Assembly (NCBI RefSeq): GCF_003334855.1
Contig: NZ_QOWE01000021.1
Coordinates: 62,001-126,000, forward strand
Length of the DNA stretch: 64,000 nt
Source of the DNA: Larkinella punicea
GTDB lineage: Bacteria; Bacteroidota; Bacteroidia; Cytophagales; Spirosomataceae
Direction of reading: 5' to 3'
A program made the translations under genes and the position numbers. The notes beneath the pieces are model-generated. The model saw only the letters and a program-made list of their open reading frames with translations, was not told where the DNA came from and made no database searches. Each line of letters opens with the position of its first letter. The stretch's first letter is position 1. This document shows, piece by piece, positions 24,935 to 34,700 of this stretch.

Positions 24935-26391
24935 AACGTCTCATCCTACTCTACGGGCTCTTGCTGCGTGGCGCGGTGTTCAGCACAACGTTCGGGCAAA
25001 CTCCGACGCCCTCCCCGGATACGACGGTTTTTTCGGCGGCTGATTTCTATCGGGTGGTGGCCCAGCATCACCCGATCGTCCGGCAGGCTGCTTTGCTGAA
25101 TGAGGAAGCCCGGCAGGAAATCCGTCAGGCGCAGGGTGCGTTCGACCCGAAGCTGTTTTCGGCCTATGACCGCAAGGAATTCGGCAATAACCTGTATTAC
25201 GACAAGTGGCAATCCGGGTTGGCGATTCCGGTTTTGCCCGGCGGCATCGACGTCAAGATGACCTATGACCGCAACCGGGGCGAGTACCTGAATCCGGAAT
25301 ACCGGGTGCCGTCTTCCGGTCTGGCGGCTGTGGGTCTGAGCGTCCCGATCGGGCAGGGTTTGTTGATCGACGCTCGGCGCAATGCCTTGCGTCAGGCGCA
25401 GTTGGCGGTCAATCTGGCGGATGCCGATCGGTTGAAACTGATCAACAAAACGCTGTTCGACGCGGCCAAAACGTATTGGGACTGGTATATGACCTATCAG
25501 CAGTATCAGTTGATCCGGCAGGGCTACCAACTGGCCGACACCCGGTTTCGGGCCATGCGGGAACGGGCCGCCCTGGGCGATGTGGCTCCCATCGATACCA
25601 CCGAAGCCCTGATTACGGTGCAGGATCGGCTGGTGCAACTCCAACAGGCGGAAGTCGACTGGCAGAACGCCCGCTTGCGGCTGACGGCTTTTCTGTGGAT
25701 CAGCGATGATGCGAATACACCGCCCAAACCGGTTGACCTGCCCCTCGCGGTGGTGCCGCAGACTGCTCCGCTTGATCGAACCACCGAAGCCCAACTGCAA
25801 AATCTGCTGAGTCGGGCGGCAGAACAGCACCCCGAATTGTTGAGTCTGGCGGCCAAAGGGCAACAACTGGCGGTGGAAGAGCGGTTTCGGCGGTCGCTGC
25901 TGCAACCCCAGATCACGCTGAATGCCAGCCTATTGAGTCGTACACCTTTGCCGGGATTGGGTTACGATGGCCCCAGCTACTACGCGTTTCGGCCCGAAAA
26001 CCACAAAATCGGTCTGGATTTGACGTTTCCGCTCTTCCTGCGCAAAGAGCGCGGCAAACTCCGGCAGGTGCAGATCAAAAGCCAGCAGTTGAACCTCGAA
26101 CGGCAGCAAACCGGCCGTGACATTGCCAACGACGTACAGGCCGCCTGGAACGAACTAAAAACGCTGGAGGGGCTGATTACCGTTCAACAACAGACGGTTG
26201 CCAACCAGCAAACGTTGGTACGGGCCGAGCAGCAGAAGTTCGACATCGGTGAAAGTTCGCTCTTTCTGATCAACAGCCGGGAAACCAAACTAATCGATTT
26301 ACAAGTCAAACTGGAAGAATTGCGGGCCAAATATCAGAAAGCCGTTGCCGCGCTCTGGTATGCAGCCGGAACCAACTCGGGATCGTTGTAA
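24931..26391 (+). CDS. TolC-family outer membrane channel of the export operon
   Basis: This 486-residue protein has a signal peptide (residues 1-23, ending STTFG) and two TolC-type halves. Typical segments are DFYRVVAQHHPIVRQAALL, AFDPKLFSAYDRKEF and a second half with NHKIGLDLTFPLFLRKERG. It is the third gene of a tightly overlapping operon with the exporter and the HlyD adaptor, and it would complete a three-part conduit across the envelope. It is distinct in sequence from the TolC at 14918 and so probably does not replace it. The cargo is unknown, since no peptide or toxin gene is adjacent. Confidence 0.9.
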   Translation: MKRLILLYGLLLRGAVFSTTFGQTPTPSPDTTVFSAADFYRVVAQHHPIVRQAALLNEEARQEIRQAQGAFDPKLFSAYDRKEFGNNLYYDKWQSGLAIPVLPGGIDVKMTYDRNRGEYLNPEYRVPSSGLAAVGLSVPIGQGLLIDARRNALRQAQLAVNLADADRLKLINKTLFDAAKTYWDWYMTYQQYQLIRQGYQLADTRFRAMRERAALGDVAPIDTTEALITVQDRLVQLQQAEVDWQNARLRLTAFLWISDDANTPPKPVDLPLAVVPQTAPLDRTTEAQLQNLLSRAAEQHPELLSLAAKGQQLAVEERFRRSLLQPQITLNASLLSRTPLPGLGYDGPSYYAFRPENHKIGLDLTFPLFLRKERGKLRQVQIKSQQLNLERQQTGRDIANDVQAAWNELKTLEGLITVQQQTVANQQTLVRAEQQKFDIGESSLFLINSRETKLIDLQVKLEELRAKYQKAVAALWYAAGTNSGSL

Positions 26392-26399
26392 TGATAGGG

Positions 26400-26684
26400 T
26401 CATCCCGACGGGATTCATTGCTTGCGGGGTTGATCGTTTCGGCGGGGTTAAACCGCCCTACAAAATGAGTCATCCCTACGGGATTCATTGCTTGTGGGCT
26501 TGCGCTTTCGGCGGGTTAAAACCCACCGCTACAAGATGATTCATCCCTACGGGATTGGACAATCCAAAAATCCCGTAGGGATGAATCATCTTGTAGCCCC
26601 CGGTCGAAACCGGGGGTAAAGATCGAGGTCGTTTTAAAATCAATCCCGTAGGGATGACCCATCTTGTAGCCCCCGGTTTCGACC
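26400..26684. repeat. Cluster of direct and inverted repeats (TCATCCCTACGGGATT family)
   Basis: The 305 bases between two convergent genes are almost all repeat. A unit of about 70 bp starting TCATCCC(G/T)ACGGGATTC occurs at 26400 and 26470, and its first part occurs again at 26541. In opposite orientation the unit begins at 26569 and 26641. The turning point is a perfect inverted repeat of 29 bp per arm (26528-26556 and 26569-26597) around a 12-base loop. The core ATCCCGTAGGGAT is itself palindromic. The hairpin could stop transcription from both sides. It looks like a REP-type dispersed repeat. No repeat-associated transposase is in the window. Confidence 0.85.
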
Positions 26685-26696
26685 TGAAAGGTGAAC

Positions 26697-29600
26697 CTAC
26701 CGCACATACCGGTTGAACTGCAATCCCTGCCCATACACCGCCGTGACCAGCAATGGGTCCAGGCCTTTGCCGGAAACCACCAGCGACTTCCGGGCGTCGC
26801 CGGTAATGCGCAAGCCACTTTCGCGGGGCATGAGCGGTTTAAAATGGCCGTGGCCGTCGCCCAGCAACACCAGCCCGAACGAAGCATCCTGGCGCCCCAT
26901 GTTGACTTCGTTCGGGTAAAAATTGCCGGTCAATACCGCATCCAGCTTGCCATCGTGGTTCACATCCTGCGGAATAATCTCAAAAACCGGTGACTGCTGC
27001 GCCAGGCGCGGCAGGGGCGTTACTTTAAATTCACCATTGCCCAGGTTCTCGATGTAGGCACTTTCCAGGTACGTGGCCTCAACCTCATAAGCTCCGTCGA
27101 GGTCGTCTTTCGTCAGTAGTTCGTCAAACGTCACCTTCGCATAGTCGGCATACCGCTGGTATTTGCGCCGGAACTGAATCACCTGCTGGTTCAACGCATC
27201 GCGGGGGATAGCCGGATATTGAACACCCTTGATGAAATACCCCATCAGCGGATCGAACGTGCCATCTTTGTTGAAGTCTTTCGCAATCATTATGATCGGC
27301 TCTTTTTCCGACGCCCGGTAAAGCGTGTTCAGCCCTTCGTTGCCGGCGATGTAGTCCAGATCGCCGTCATTGTCGAAATCGCCCTGCGCGAGGGAATTCC
27401 ACCAACCTTTTGAATGAGCGAATGAGCGAATGAGCGAATGAGTGAATAAACGGGTAGAAGGTTGCTTGCCACTCATGTTTTGCAACAGAGTTAAGGGCAT
27501 CCATTCGCCGGCGATTAGCAGGTCGGGCCACTGGTCGTTGTTGGTGTCAGTCCAGAGGGCGGTGCAGACCAGACCGGCTTTCAGGAGCGATGGGCAAAGC
27601 TGGGCGGTGACGTCCGTAAACTTGCCGGAACCGTTTTTGGTGTCGTTGCGGAGTAAATAACTCCGGGCCGGAAGCGGATACTGGCCGGGAATCTGCCGAC
27701 CGCCGACGAACAGATCAAGGTCTCCATCACGGTCGTAATCAGCCGCCACCACGCAGGAACCGCTGCCCGACACATCCGGCAAGGCATTGGCCGGAGCCGG
27801 ACTAAAATTGCCCTTTCCGTCGTTCACGTACAACCGATCCTGGTAAAAGAGTTTGTCGGACGCAGGCCGTTCGGCTCCCCCGCCAACCACGTACAAATCC
27901 AGGTCTTTATCGCCGTCGGCATCGAACAGCAAGGCGGCCGTATCGTCGTGGTTGGGGTGAATCGGGAACGGTTTTTTGGTAAAACCGCCGGTTTTGGTCC
28001 GGATCAGAAAACAGGCTTCACTGCCCCGGTAGGTTCCTCCCGCGAAGCAATCGTCCAGACCGTCGCCGTTGACATCACCGGAAGCCAGCGCAAAACCGGT
28101 GCGCGACAGCATTTTGTGCAAAGCCGCCGTCTGTTTGAAATCCACAAACCCCGAAGAACGGTGCTGAAAATCCATCGGAATCTCATCCGTTACATTTGCA
28201 AAAAACGGGTTGTCGGTTTTCGGAGTAGCTTTAATGACGCCTTTTTGGGCCTGACTAAACCGAAGCGTCAGGCGTTGGTCCGCCGGAATCCGGTACTGCT
28301 TTTCGGACAAGCCGCCCGGCCATTCCACCAGCAACGAATCGATCATCGCCGATTTTCCGAGTCCAAAATGCAACAGCGGCTCGACGGACGACTGAAAACC
28401 GCGCACCACCGAGAGTTCGGCGTATTGCGGTTGTCCGCCCGCCCAAAGCGTCACTTTGGTACCAATGCCCTGCCGGTTTCCTGCCTGGCCCTCCAGTTTG
28501 ATGGACACATACGGCGCCGGATTTTGCTGCTGCTGCGCCTGGTTTTGGTACACCAGTGCTTCGGAATCAATCGTATTGACGACCAGATCCAGATCGCCGT
28601 CGCCGTCCAGATCGGCATAAGCCGCGCCGTTGGAATACGACAGATCGGCCAGGCCCCAGGCTTTCGAGACATCCATAAACGACAGATCACCAGCATTTTG
28701 GTAGGCATAATTCGGCACTTTCACCTCCGGCACTTTCTGGATCAATTCCTCGCGTTTGTCCTTCTGAAACTCCGCCGTACCGAAACCGGAAAACTCCTCG
28801 GTAAACTGAATAAAATCGCGGTCGGTCACATCCCGGCGGTAGCCGTTGGTAATGTAGAGATCCTTGCGACCGTCGTTGTCATAATCGGCCAGGAGCGCGG
28901 CCCAACTCCAGTCGGTTTTGGCAACGCCCGCCAACAGCCCGATTTCACTGAACAGAGGCACTGTATTTTTCCCCGCTTCGCCCCCATCAACCCCCAGATT
29001 CAGTTGCAGCGAATTGCGCATGTACTGCATCTGGTAGCGATACGGTTCCGAAATGCTCAATTCCTTACGGTCGTAATCCTGCCCGGCCAGCATCGTTTTC
29101 TGCCGTGCGTTTTCTTCCGGCAGCATGTCAAGCTGGAAAATATCGGGCAAACCGTCGTTGTTAAAATCGGCCACATCGACACCCATGCCGTACAGACTCG
29201 TGTGCGCCGTCGCTTGCCGGATTACGTTGGTGAACGCAGGATTCTGGGGGGCGGTTTTTCCAGTATTCAAATACAGAATATCGCTGCTGATGAAGTCGTT
29301 CGAACAATAAATGTCGGGATACCCGTCTTTGTTCAAATCGCTGATGGCCAGGCCCAAGCCCAGTCCTTCGTAGACAATACCGGCCTCTCGGGAAATATCC
29401 TTGAAGACCGGGTGGCCCTGCGGACCCACACCGTCGTTGCGGTACAATTTGCCGGTGCTGGGATATGAACCGTCGTTGATGGTGGGCCGCAAATAGTTTG
29501 GATTTTGCAGATCAGGGCCGGTATTGAGCAGATAGGCATCGAGATCGCCGTCGAGGTCGTAATCAAAAAAGGCGGTTTGGGTTGTAAAGTTAGCATCCGC

Positions 29601-30119
29601 CAGACCGTAGGCTGCGGCCATTTCCCTGAAAACCGGGTGGCCATTCTGAACACCCTGATTGATGAACAGCAGGTTCTCCGAATGAGGCATGGCCGGGTGT
29701 TTGGCCACGCTGACGTAGATATCCAGCCAGCCATCGTCGTTTACGTCGGCCATGGAAATACCGGTACACCAGCGGTTGGTGGTTAATCCGGCGGCTTCGG
29801 TAACATCTTCAAATTTCCAGTCGTGCGTCGTGGAATCGATGCGGTTCAGATACAACTTACAACTGACCTGATTTCCGCCGAAAAACACATCCGGTTTGCC
29901 GTCGTTATCGACATCGCCGACACCGACGCCCCCGCCGTTGTAGAAATTGGTGAATGAAAACGCGTTTAACGAATCGGTCGGTTTAAGGGTATTGGCAAAG
30001 GAAATCCCGGTCTGACCGGTCGGTATCTGTTCAAAAAGCGTCGGCTCCGACTGCCGACAGGCCGTACATCCGACCATCAACAGAAGAAAAATCCGGTATA
30101 AAAAAGAGGGAAAACGCAT
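26697..30119 (-). CDS. VCBS/FG-GAP repeat lipoprotein with ASPIC/UnbV domain (CRTAC1-like)
   Basis: The frame is open from 30170, but ATG 30119 gives a lipoprotein signal (MRFPSFLYRIFLLLMVGCTA), so 1140 residues are assigned. Many calcium-binding FG-GAP/VCBS blades of the form DVDNDGKPDVFFGG are spread over the length and form beta-propellers. An ASPIC/UnbV module sits in the middle (GIGTKVTLWAGGQPQYAELS, then SLLVEWPGGLSEK). Such proteins commonly accompany SusC/SusD pairs in Bacteroidota and probably sit on the cell surface, but their substrates are mostly unknown. The gene follows susD by about 110 bases and is likely part of the same transcript. An eight-base microsatellite interrupts the coding region at 27412-27447. 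Confidence 0.85.
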   Translation of the reverse strand: MRFPSFLYRIFLLLMVGCTACRQSEPTLFEQIPTGQTGISFANTLKPTDSLNAFSFTNFYNGGGVGVGDVDNDGKPDVFFGGNQVSCKLYLNRIDSTTHDWKFEDVTEAAGLTTNRWCTGISMADVNDDGWLDIYVSVAKHPAMPHSENLLFINQGVQNGHPVFREMAAAYGLADANFTTQTAFFDYDLDGDLDAYLLNTGPDLQNPNYLRPTINDGSYPSTGKLYRNDGVGPQGHPVFKDISREAGIVYEGLGLGLAISDLNKDGYPDIYCSNDFISSDILYLNTGKTAPQNPAFTNVIRQATAHTSLYGMGVDVADFNNDGLPDIFQLDMLPEENARQKTMLAGQDYDRKELSISEPYRYQMQYMRNSLQLNLGVDGGEAGKNTVPLFSEIGLLAGVAKTDWSWAALLADYDNDGRKDLYITNGYRRDVTDRDFIQFTEEFSGFGTAEFQKDKREELIQKVPEVKVPNYAYQNAGDLSFMDVSKAWGLADLSYSNGAAYADLDGDGDLDLVVNTIDSEALVYQNQAQQQQNPAPYVSIKLEGQAGNRQGIGTKVTLWAGGQPQYAELSVVRGFQSSVEPLLHFGLGKSAMIDSLLVEWPGGLSEKQYRIPADQRLTLRFSQAQKGVIKATPKTDNPFFANVTDEIPMDFQHRSSGFVDFKQTAALHKMLSRTGFALASGDVNGDGLDDCFAGGTYRGSEACFLIRTKTGGFTKKPFPIHPNHDDTAALLFDADGDKDLDLYVVGGGAERPASDKLFYQDRLYVNDGKGNFSPAPANALPDVSGSGSCVVAADYDRDGDLDLFVGGRQIPGQYPLPARSYLLRNDTKNGSGKFTDVTAQLCPSLLKAGLVCTALWTDTNNDQWPDLLIAGEWMPLTLLQNMSGKQPSTRLFTHSLIRSFAHSKGWWNSLAQGDFDNDGDLDYIAGNEGLNTLYRASEKEPIIMIAKDFNKDGTFDPLMGYFIKGVQYPAIPRDALNQQVIQFRRKYQRYADYAKVTFDELLTKDDLDGAYEVEATYLESAYIENLGNGEFKVTPLPRLAQQSPVFEIIPQDVNHDGKLDAVLTGNFYPNEVNMGRQDASFGLVLLGDGHGHFKPLMPRESGLRITGDARKSLVVSGKGLDPLLVTAVYGQGLQFNRYVR
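27412..27447. repeat. Octanucleotide microsatellite (GAATGAGC)4 inside the VCBS gene
   Basis: GAATGAGC is repeated at 27412, 27420 and 27428, with a fourth copy changed at its last base from 27436 and a partial fifth. On the coding strand it encodes THSLIRSFAHS, placed just before the conserved GWWNSLAQGDFDNDGD. Because the unit is eight bases long, gain or loss of one copy would shift the reading frame. Confidence 0.8.
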
Positions 30120-30230
30120 GGATTTCACGGGCAATAACGACTGGCTGAAAGCGAATAAAGCGAGGAGCAAGCGGTTATTTACCGTTGCCCCCCGCCTTCT
30201 ATACTACTTCATCAGGTTAACTATCAAAAA

Positions 30231-31751
30231 TCAATACCCCGGGTTTTGATCAGTTGGCTCAATTTTCGGGTTATTGTCCACTTCCTGCTGCGGAATGGGC
30301 AGCAATTCGTGCTTATTTTTCTGGAAATACGTAAACGGTTCGGTTTTCAGTTTACCCGCTTTCCGCCAGCGCAGAATGTCGCGGTTGCGGATTTGTTCGC
30401 CACTCAGTTCAACGCGTCGTTCGTGCATGATGGCCGCAAAAACCTGATCTTTCGTACCAACGGGATAGGCCGCCGTCGGATAAGCCGGCATCGCGACACT
30501 CTTGCGGGCGCGAACCATATTCAGGTATTTGACAGCTTCTGTGATGGAACCGATTTCGTTTTCTACCTCGGCCATCGCCAGCAGGGTTTCGGCATAGCGC
30601 ATGATCCGCTGGTTGATGCCGCCGGTCAGAAACGTCTGATCGGTTTTATACATCAGCGAGAATTTCCGCCAGCTTACCTTCATCGTTTTGCCGTCGACCA
30701 CCGACGAGTTACCGTTTTGGGCGGCATCCGTCAGCACGTTTTTGTCCAGGTTATACTTGTCACCGGTTACGTAAAACGATTTGGCAAACCGGGGGTCGCC
30801 TTTCTCAAACTCATTCAGCAAACCGTTCGACGGGATCACGTTCCGCCAGCCGATGGCCGAATACTCCTGCGTCCGCACGGTTTCGGTGCCGGCGGTTGCG
30901 CCGTTTCCGTCGGCATCCCAGTTGTAGTTGCCACCCGCCGGGAAGAAATTGATTTCGAAGATGGATTCCTTGTTGAACTCGGTTTCTTCGATAAAATTAT
31001 CCGAAAACTCATCTACCAGACTATACGTACCTGAGGTGATTACTTTTTGCAGTTCCACCTTCGCATTCGTATAATCGGCCTGTTGCAAATATACCCGGGC
31101 CAGCAACATCTGAGCGGCCCCTTTGGTGGCCCGGCCCAGGTTGTCGGCATTGTAGGTGGCTGGCAGGGCTTCAGCGGCTGCTTTCAGATCGGCAATGATA
31201 AAATCATACACCTCTTTTTCGGTCGAGCGGGGCAAAGAGCCTTCCACCGATGTTACGTAGTTTTTGTACAGCGGAACACCGCCCCACATCGTCACCAGAT
31301 CAAAATACGACCAGGCACGCAGAAAGCGGGCTTCGGCCAGCAGCCGGGCTTTGTCGGCCGCCGGGATGTCGGTCACTTTCTCCGACAAATCCAGCACGAC
31401 ATTGGCCCGGTGAATCAGGCGGTAAAACCCTTGCCAAACCCCACTCGCAACACCGTTGTCCGTCGTGTAGCTCCCGATCAGGATCTGATTGCGGGGCGTT
31501 TCGAGTTGCCCACCACCAGCCGCAACGTCGTCACTGCGTAAATCATGGAGAAAGAACCACTCCCGCGAGGTGAGCGTATTGGCCTTCGCCATGGCATACA
31601 CGGCGTTGACCGCACTGCTCAGTTCCGCACCGTTTTTGTAGAAGGTGTCGACCGTGACACCGTTTGGGTTTAGTTTGTCCAAATCACTTTCCTGACAGCC
31701 TACCATCAGACCCAGAAAAAGCACCCCGGATAAAAGAAATTTATTTTTCAT
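30231..31751 (-). CDS. SusD/RagB-family outer membrane nutrient-binding lipoprotein
   Basis: ATG 31751 is chosen over the upstream ATG because it begins a lipoprotein signal (MKNKFLLSGVLFLGLMVGC, lipobox Cys). The product has 506 residues. SusD hallmarks are visible: the TPR-rich N-terminal half (ARFLRAWSYFDLVTMWGGVP) and the C-terminal RagB/SusD region (MRYAETLLAMAEVENEIG, then HERRVELSGEQIRNRDILRW). It would cap the SusC pore encoded 47 bases upstream and capture a glycan or peptide. The substrate cannot be inferred from this sequence, and no glycoside hydrolase is in this operon. Confidence 0.95.
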   Translation of the reverse strand: MKNKFLLSGVLFLGLMVGCQESDLDKLNPNGVTVDTFYKNGAELSSAVNAVYAMAKANTLTSREWFFLHDLRSDDVAAGGGQLETPRNQILIGSYTTDNGVASGVWQGFYRLIHRANVVLDLSEKVTDIPAADKARLLAEARFLRAWSYFDLVTMWGGVPLYKNYVTSVEGSLPRSTEKEVYDFIIADLKAAAEALPATYNADNLGRATKGAAQMLLARVYLQQADYTNAKVELQKVITSGTYSLVDEFSDNFIEETEFNKESIFEINFFPAGGNYNWDADGNGATAGTETVRTQEYSAIGWRNVIPSNGLLNEFEKGDPRFAKSFYVTGDKYNLDKNVLTDAAQNGNSSVVDGKTMKVSWRKFSLMYKTDQTFLTGGINQRIMRYAETLLAMAEVENEIGSITEAVKYLNMVRARKSVAMPAYPTAAYPVGTKDQVFAAIMHERRVELSGEQIRNRDILRWRKAGKLKTEPFTYFQKNKHELLPIPQQEVDNNPKIEPTDQNPGY

Positions 31752-31797
31752 CAGAATCTTTCGTTTAAATCTATTCACTGAAACTTCGCCGGTTGGA

Positions 31798-34700
31798 TCA
31801 GAAACCGATATTCAAACCGATCAGGAGCGTCCGGGGCTGCGGATACTGGCCGTAGTCGATCCCGTTCGTCAACAATTTGGTATTGTCACCCGCCGTTCCG
31901 TTGATCCCGATTTCCGGGTCGAGACCGGTGTATTTTGTAAAGGTCAGCAGGTTGGTCGACGAAACGTAGACCCGTGCTTTCGTCAAGGTATTCATGGTGA
32001 GTTTACCCAGGATCGTCGCCGGAATGGTATAACCGATGCTGATGTTTTTCACCCGCATGTATGAACCGCTTTCGATAAAACGATCGGACGTCCGGCTGTT
32101 ATTGTTCGGATCGCCACTGATGGCCCGCGGAATATCGGTGCCGGTGTTGGTTGGGGTCCAGGCATCCAGAACGCCTTTCCCGGCATTGAACAACCGCAGC
32201 ATCCCTTCTTCGATCACTTTCGTGCCGTTGTAGATTTTATTGCCGTAAACCCCCTGTAGATAAACCGTAAAGTCAAAATTCTTATAGTTGGCTCCCAAGT
32301 TAACGCCGTAGCTAAACTTTGGAATGTAGCTGCCGAGGTAGACCCGGTCATTGGCGTCGATCACCCCGTCACCATTGACGTCTTTAAACTTGATATCACC
32401 TGCCGAAGTGTTCTTGGTTGGATCATGATCCTCGCGATTTTCGGGGCGGGACTGGGGTCTGGGTGAGTTATAGACCTCATCGATCGATTGATAAATCCCT
32501 TCCACCTGATAGCCAAAGAATGACTGGATGGGCTGACCGGCTTCTGTTTTTGTAATATCAGAGCCACCAAAATCTGCATTCGATCCGGAGTAGAGCGTGG
32601 CACTCGGCGTGGCCAGACTGGTGATCTGGTTGCGGGTCACGTCCATATTGGCCGACACATTCCAGCGGAAATCGCCTTCGTTCTGGTTGTAGCCCACCTG
32701 GAACTCGTAGCCCCAGTTTTTCATGCTCCCGATGTTGGCCAGTGGCGGAGACGCATACCCGATGGAATTCGGAATCGGGACATTCAGCAACAGGCCGTCG
32801 GTTTTGCGGTTGTATACTTCCGCCGTGAAAGTCAGTTTGTTACTCAACAAACCCAGATCGACCCCGACGTTGGTCATGGTGGTGGTTTCCCACTTCAGGT
32901 CCGTGTTGCCCAGGGCACTGAAATAAGAACCCAGGACTTTGTTGGCACCGAAGACGTAGTTGGTGTTGTCGGCCTGAATCAGCGATTGCCAGGCGTAGCT
33001 ACCGATGCCATTGAAACCGGTCTGCCCGATACTCCCCCGGATTTTCAGTTCCGAGATGGCGGGAACGGATTTCATGAATGCTTCTTCGCTCACCCGCCAG
33101 CCCAATGACGCCGAGGGGAAGGTTCCCCATTTGTTGCCCGGTGCAAACCGCGACGAACCATCCCGGCGAACCGAGGCACTGATCAGGTATTTACCGGCAA
33201 AATCGTAGTTGACCCGACCGATGTAGGAAATCAGGCTGCTTTCGTCGCGGGTGCTCGTCACGCCCGGATTCGAAATACCCTGCAACACGTCGATGTCGTT
33301 GTTCGGGCGGAAACCGTTTCCGTTCAAATTGGAACTCCGGAAGTTCTGTTTTTCAGCAACGGCGGTCACGTTGACGTAGTGCTTGCCAAACGTCTTGTCG
33401 AAGGTCAACTGGTTGGTCAGGATGGGTGAATAGTACGACGAGCGATTGTCCTGAACTTCATTTTGCACCCGACTTTTGTAGCCATCATTATAAATCGGAA
33501 AGATGTTGGAACCGATATTGGTAACGACATCGGCCCCAAAACTGAACCGGTATTTCAGGAAGCTGGTAAATTTGATTTCCGTAAAAATCGTACCCAGCAA
33601 CTTGATGCGCTGTGTATAACTTTTATCCTGCAACGCGATCCGAACCGGGTTGTCGGGGTCCGTACCATCGGCTGCCGTTGGCGAGCTATAACCGCCCACT
33701 TTGGTCGGATCGGAAACCGGCCAGTAGGGCAAGTTCCGGATGGCCTGCATGATCGCCGTACGACCGCCCCCAAAGCCCTGCTCACCGCGCATCTTGTCAT
33801 ACGAGAACATCAACGTCTGACCGAACGTCAGGAATTTAGTCACCTGGTGATCCGAGTTCAGCCGAACGTTGGCCCGTTTGTAGTTGGTTCCGATCAGAAT
33901 ACCTTCCTGATCGAAATACCCGGCGGAGGTAAAAAACCGGGATACATTGTTACCACCCGAAACCGAAAGCTGGTGTTGCTGAATCGGTGCCGTGCGGAGC
34001 AAAACGTCCTGCCAGTCGGTAGCGGTTTGGGCGAAGGTCTGCGTTGCACCGTCATAAATCGGCGTGTTCAGGTTGCTCAGGCGGCTGGGCATCGCAATCC
34101 CGGCATTCCCCAGCAGCGCCGTGGCATATTGGGTGTATTCCTGCGTGTTGAGCAGATCCAGTTTCTTCCAGGCGCTCTGGGTTCCAAAATACGTATCCAG
34201 ACTGACGTGCAGTTTGCCGTCTTTCGAGCCTTTTTTGGTCGAAATGATCACCACCCCGTTCGACGCCCGCGAACCGTAGATGGCAGCAGCACTGGCGTCT
34301 TTCAGGACTTCCAGCGATTCGATGTCTTTCGGGTCGAGGTTGTTCAGATCACCCGATGGCACACCGTCGATGACATAGAGTGGCCCGGATGCGTAGTTGA
34401 TGGAACCGACCCCCCGGATGCGCACGATCGGCGACTGGCCGGGGCTACCGTTGTTGACAACCCGAACGCCCGGCACCCGGCCCTGCATGGCCGACTCGGC
34501 ACTGATAACGGGCAAAGCCGTTAGCTCTTTGGGCGTTACGGACGAAACCGCCCCTGTTACCGAAGCCCGTTTCTGGGTTCCGTATCCCACGACGACGACC
34601 TCTTCCAGTGCCCGCTCATCCTGCACCAGCGATACATTCAGCATGGTCTGTCCGTTCACCTGCATTTCTTTGGACGCATACCCGACAAAGCTGAAAACCA

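Noticed and set aside
26400-26684. CRISPR array suggested by repeated TCATCCCTACGGGATT
   Set aside because: The units occur in both orientations, the sequence between them is itself repeated, and no cas gene is near. It fits a REP-like palindromic cluster.
27412-27447. Short CRISPR-like array of repeated units
   Set aside because: The eight-base units are directly adjacent without spacers, so this is a microsatellite inside a coding region.
27948-29468. 506-codon open frame on the plus strand inside the VCBS gene
   Set aside because: It is exactly antisense to the VCBS/ASPIC-UnbV coding region, whose calcium-binding repeats are unmistakable. The plus-strand product is rich in Arg, His and Gln without any domain, as expected for the reverse of GC-rich coding DNA.
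33463-34524. 353-codon open frame on the plus strand inside the SusC gene
   Set aside because: It is antisense to the SusC plug and barrel coding region and is Arg/His-rich with no family resemblance.
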